Assembly: GCF_963576615.1 (NCBI RefSeq)
Contig: NC_088715.1
Location: 61,110,481-61,174,480, forward strand
DNA length: 64,000 nucleotides
Source: Watersipora subatra
Lineage: Eukaryota > Bryozoa > Gymnolaemata > Cheilostomatida > Watersiporidae
Direction of reading: 5' to 3'
Positions 60,564 through 64,000 of this stretch are shown in pieces. Under the pieces are notes generated by a model. It worked only from the letters and a program-made list of their open reading frames with translations, was not told the origin of the DNA and did not search any database. A program made the position numbers and the translations under genes. The number at the start of each line of letters is the position of its first letter. Positions within the stretch are counted from its first letter, which is position 1.

Positions 60564-60678
60564 CTTGTGATCATAGACCATACGCTGATGCATCATTGCT
60601 CTGCGCCACGGATTCTCCGCTAGGAGCTCATCAACCTCTCTCTGTAGCTGAGCGGTTGAAGGTCTTTGAATGGACGAC
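60564..60678 (-). CDS. isolated coding exon, unknown protein
   Basis: Acceptor GACTGTTTAG, donor CACAAG|GTGTGC. The only frame open throughout encodes SSIQRPSTAQLQREVDELLA followed by ENPWRRAMMHQRMVYDHK, a charged, probably helical segment. It starts one base into a split codon. A donor two bases further on (GTGCTT) would leave phase 2 and could join to the 56951 exon of the cadherin-like gene, but that donor is weak. It may therefore be a 5' exon of that gene or part of another minus-strand gene. The product is not recognised. Confidence 0.55.
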
Positions 60679-60704
60679 CTAAACAGTCAGCTGTGTCATT
60701 AGTA

Positions 60705-60870
60705 ATTGCAGGTGTCTTACAGGAAGTTACCTACTTATGAGAAGTAAATACTAGCAGGTGTCTTACAGGACATTACCTACTCATGAGAAGTGAATACTTG
60801 CAGGTGTCTCACAGGAAGTTACCTACTCATGAGAAGCAAGTACTCGCAGGTGTCTCACAGAAAGTTACCG
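60705..60870. repeat. about 46-bp tandem repeat
   Basis: Four units with GCAGGTGTCTTACAGGAAGT and TACCTACTCATGAGAAG. Immediately upstream (minus sense) of the exon at 60678. Confidence 0.75.
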
Positions 60871-61522
60871 ATTATTAAGACAATTATTTACTTAGTTTCA
60901 GCTATTTTATCACCAATGTTATTAAAACTCAAATTTGTATTTTTCAGATTTAGTGTAGAATGTCAACAAAGTATTTTCCTACAACAATAACGTGAATGTC
61001 ACAAGTGGCATAGAATAAGATGACAAGAGAACTTAGGCTAAGCCAAATTATTAATTGTTACTAAAAAGCTATTCATCATTAGAATGATAGGCTGATATTT
61101 AAAATATAAACATACCAAACAAAAGACACCCACTAAAAGATAAGCGCTTATTATTGCAGTTTTGAACTACAATAATATATTATGCAGTAAAATAAATGCT
61201 GGCAAACCTTTTACTAAAATATAGCACTGTAAGGATAATTCCTTGCAAAATTAGATCTTCAAATCAAAGCAGTTTTAAAGGCATAGAATTCACTTATAAC
61301 TCTATGAATTGGGACAAGATGAGGAAAGCAATTCAGAGGCAGGTTATACCAGAAAACTGACCTTCTTCAGAATGACATATAACAACACAAATAACAACAA
61401 CAACACCAAATTTATAAATCAATACCCGACAAATCTGTCACTCTGTATAGAAGACCAGCAACTACAAATGGATCATGATCTCAGAAACCAAAGTTAAACA
61501 TTGACTTGCAACAAAATTCACA

Positions 61523-62378
61523 TTACAGTTATTTTGTATCAAAAGATTCACCATGTCTTACTCTGCTGTGTTGTAGGAGCAAAATATGCGGAAATGTGAT
61601 TACAAACTCTTGAAAGCTAAAAAACGAACAGCTAATCGCAGCCATCACAAAAACGCCGTAGGTTGGAATTCCTTTCCAAAACGGCTCAAATGGGACATAA
61701 TTGAACACGATGGCTTCTGTTTACACTTTCATGCAACCTCATTCATCAAAATATTTTCACAAATATCCTTCGCGCATTCAATAAAACCATGTCTATTGTT
61801 TTTATGCGTCTATTTTATTATTCTTGTAATGCTGTCAATTTGAGCCCTGATATCTCAAAACCTACCGTAAAAATTCGTTTAATTTTTTAACTTTAGCTCG
61901 AAGGAGTGCATAACCATCCTCTGATAAACATGACGAGCCTGTTGGCCACACATGCGATAGTCGAAAAATGCTGCAGAAATTGTTTGCGCCATTTGGCAGA
62001 AAGTATGGGTCACATGATCAGATTATGACTAGATGATTAGATCAAACTGACGCGAAACTGTAAAGTAGCGAGCATCTATATTTGATATGGGCTTTCCCGA
62101 AGCTAAAACCCTAAGTGTTTGTAATAAACTTGTGCTATGAAACGTTGTATATTGAGCCTTTTATTCACGTGATAACATCACGTATCAAAGCAATAACCAA
62201 GTCCAGTTGAGTATGTCGTCGAAATAAAGGGATTTTAAACTACGATGTTTTCGTGATGGCTGCGATTAATTGTTCGTTTTTGAACTTTCAAGAGCTTGTA
62301 ATCCCATTTCCACATATTTTGCACCTACAACACAGCAGAGTAAGACATGGTGAATCTTTTGATACTAAGTAACTGTAA
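61523..62378. mobile_element. 856-bp element with 138-bp inverted arms
   Basis: Arms 61523-61660 and 62241-62378 are inverted copies (end TTACAGTTA; inner CACCATGTCTTACTCTGCTG). No clear target duplication was found, so the class is unknown. No coding frame of note between the arms. Confidence 0.62.
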
Positions 62379-62862
62379 TTTGACTGAATGCACATTCACC
62401 ATTAGTGCTAAAACATAGTTCAGAGAAAACTGGTGTTTAAGTTTTAGAAACGAAAACCAATGCACAATTTTGTTTACATTTCAAAATGTCATAGCAACCA
62501 ATATCAGGGAATTGTGATATTTATCTAGATTTCTGTATTTATATACAAAAAACTATGCTGAATTCAAATATCTACCCTAGGACACTTATGTATTCGCGCC
62601 ATCTAACTTTCGCATTTTCGTGGAGTCGTCATCTCGCGAAAATTTCATGAGCGAAACTAAAATATCATAACGAACGAGCAAAAACGCGAAATTAAATAGC
62701 TTTGTTCATTGATATCCACAATAAAATCGTCATATTAAAAATGCAGGTAACCTTTGTGTGTGGTTGGGCTCATTGGGCAATTTCTGCTAAACTCATCATA
62801 GCTAATATGCCGACTGAGCAGCGTGGCAAAGCAAATTGGGATAACAAGTTCTTTTGGAAAAG

Positions 62863-63641
62863 CAGGCCTGTATTCCCTGGTTGCAAATTGGGGCGGCTCA
62901 TGTTAAGCGACTAGTTATGAGCATCTGGGGTTTGGAGGGGCGGCATAAGCCCCCTCAACAGGTCTTTCACGTAGGGCCTCAACCGGGCATCTCACGTAAA
63001 GTTTTAAAAGATTTTATCGGAAAGTATAAACATTTTTTCTATTATTTGAGATTTGTTTGTTTTAGGTTATGTGACTGCCAGGACGTTTTCAGATTAAAAT
63101 AGGCTAAACTTGACCGCAGTTGAAACGCTAAAAAAAAGACATCTATTTTCTTTTGAGCATTTCAACAAAGCTCAATTTTGCCGATTTTATTTTAAGTTCA
63201 TCCGAAGGTTTTTACGCTTTCGTTGGGCCATTGCCAAACGGATCTTTGGTAAAACTTGACTTTTTGCAAACCTTTATAAAAGTCGTTAACAAAAACATTT
63301 TGCCAATCATGATAATAACGATGCCCAAGAAATATTAAAAGTTAACATTTATCTCTATGGCTTGGAATAAAGTGATATTCTACAGCGATAAAAACCGTTC
63401 CAGTAGCCGTTGGGCAAATAACTGTTCGAGTTAATGATGTTGAGGTCGAGTTATCTAAAGCAGTTTATCATTACGTGGGAACGGACCAAACAAATCCGTT
63501 CGTGTTAACCAAGTGTTCGTGATAAAATTTTACATTTTATCCGAGGGCGAGTTCTCCGAGTTTGACTATACTTAGCCGCCAAAAATTCCTAAAAAGTTGG
63601 GGCGGCTCAGCCGGCTAGCCGTTCCAGGGAATACGGGCCTG
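62863..63641. mobile_element. hAT-like element, 779 bp
   Basis: Terminal repeats CAGGCCTGTATTCCCTGG and CCAGGGAATACGGGCCTG with an 8-bp duplication TGGAAAAG at 62855-62862 and 63642-63649. It is filled largely with a pogo-like fragment and has no transposase. Confidence 0.78.
63060..63568 (-). mobile_element. pogo-like fragment of the same family as 46951-48083
   Basis: Reverse complement starts TATAGTCAAACTCGGAGAAC and follows the 46951 copy through GGTCCGTTCCCAC, TGCCCAAC and TCACTTTATTC landmarks. The other end is not resolved. Confidence 0.62.
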
Positions 63642-64000
63642 TGGAAAAGCCAAGACAAATGAGGAAGATGATGATATTAGTTTAGTCACTGAATTTGTAA
63701 CTGATGAGGATGAAAGTCTGGTAGGGAAAGTCATAAAATTGAATAATAATTATTGTAGCGATGAATTTTATTACCAACCAAAAACAATAACAGCCTTGAG
63801 CCATGGCCACCGTGTGCTATAAATACTTGAGATCTAATATTGGTGCCACATCAGTCACGGCGGCAAGGACCTAGACGTCATTGATAGTCCAAGAAACAAA
63901 TAGCAGCAAGCGATCAAGTTGCATTGTCGATCTCGCCCACACATTTCTACCCGCGGTTCACAAATACAAACTAGTCCCAAATTGAAAAAAACTTTTTACT

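Larger units (their letters stand above)
62715..63877. mobile_element. 1163-bp insertion with 9-bp target duplication
   Basis: TCATTGATA occurs at 62706-62714 and 63878-63886, whereas the intact copy of the host MITE (near 21960) has it once. The ends show no clear inverted repeat. A 9-bp duplication is typical of Mutator-like elements, but the class is open. Confidence 0.65.
62575..64000. mobile_element. CCCTAGGACACTTAT MITE, second copy, split by nested insertions and cut by the window end
   Basis: 62575-62714 and 63878-64000 together match the reverse complement of the 418-bp copy at 21679-22096. The break holds the 1163-bp insertion at 62715-63877. Confidence 0.75.

Overview
The window is intron-rich, AT-rich animal nuclear DNA. 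Short coding exons have GT-AG borders with consistent phases, separated by long introns full of minisatellites, tRNA-derived SINE pieces and small terminal-inverted-repeat DNA transposons. No bacterial-type operons, rRNA, CRISPR or phage genes were seen. A multi-repeat beta-thymosin gene, a cadherin-like receptor exon set and the transposon mix fit an invertebrate; a lophotrochozoan such as a mollusc, annelid or bryozoan is plausible, but the phylum is inference.

Three protein-coding genes can be reconstructed by hand. (1) On the + strand, nine exons between 1472 and 16649 encode the C-terminal third of a CEP135/TSGA10-type centriolar coiled-coil protein, ending in a 15-bp terminal exon; its 5' part lies left of the window. 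(2) On the - strand, seven coding exons between 35654 and 17496 make a complete 234-residue beta-thymosin protein with six thymosin/WH2-type actin-binding repeats, one per exon, all introns in phase 1. Genes 1 and 2 converge, with stop codons about 0.85 kb apart. (3) On the - strand, five exons between 56951 and 41687 encode the membrane-proximal part of a single-pass receptor-like protein: one cadherin-like domain, a transmembrane helix and a cytoplasmic tail of about 150 residues with a stop. A further - strand exon at 60564-60678 may be a more 5' exon of gene 3 or belong to another gene.

Between the exons are: two elements with TTAA target duplications (1997-4053 and 5758-7127); pogo/Tigger-like elements at 13649-14886 and 46951-48083 and a fragment ending at 63568; a 131-bp hAT-like foldback inside the 46951 element; a frameshifted 5' Helitron fragment (46105-46876); several MITE families; and a nested stack of four insertions at 62575-64000. 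Conspicuous tandem arrays are a 21-bp array beside a thymosin splice donor, a nearly perfect 13-bp GC-rich array (28035-28450), a 32-bp array (55682-56650) and a 37/40-bp array (4520-5030).

Genes 1 and 2 both concern the cytoskeleton (centriole assembly and actin monomer binding), but nothing shows that they are functionally linked; the convergent layout is probably incidental. Gene models rest on splice consensus, phase continuity and family resemblance only; no transcript evidence or search was available.
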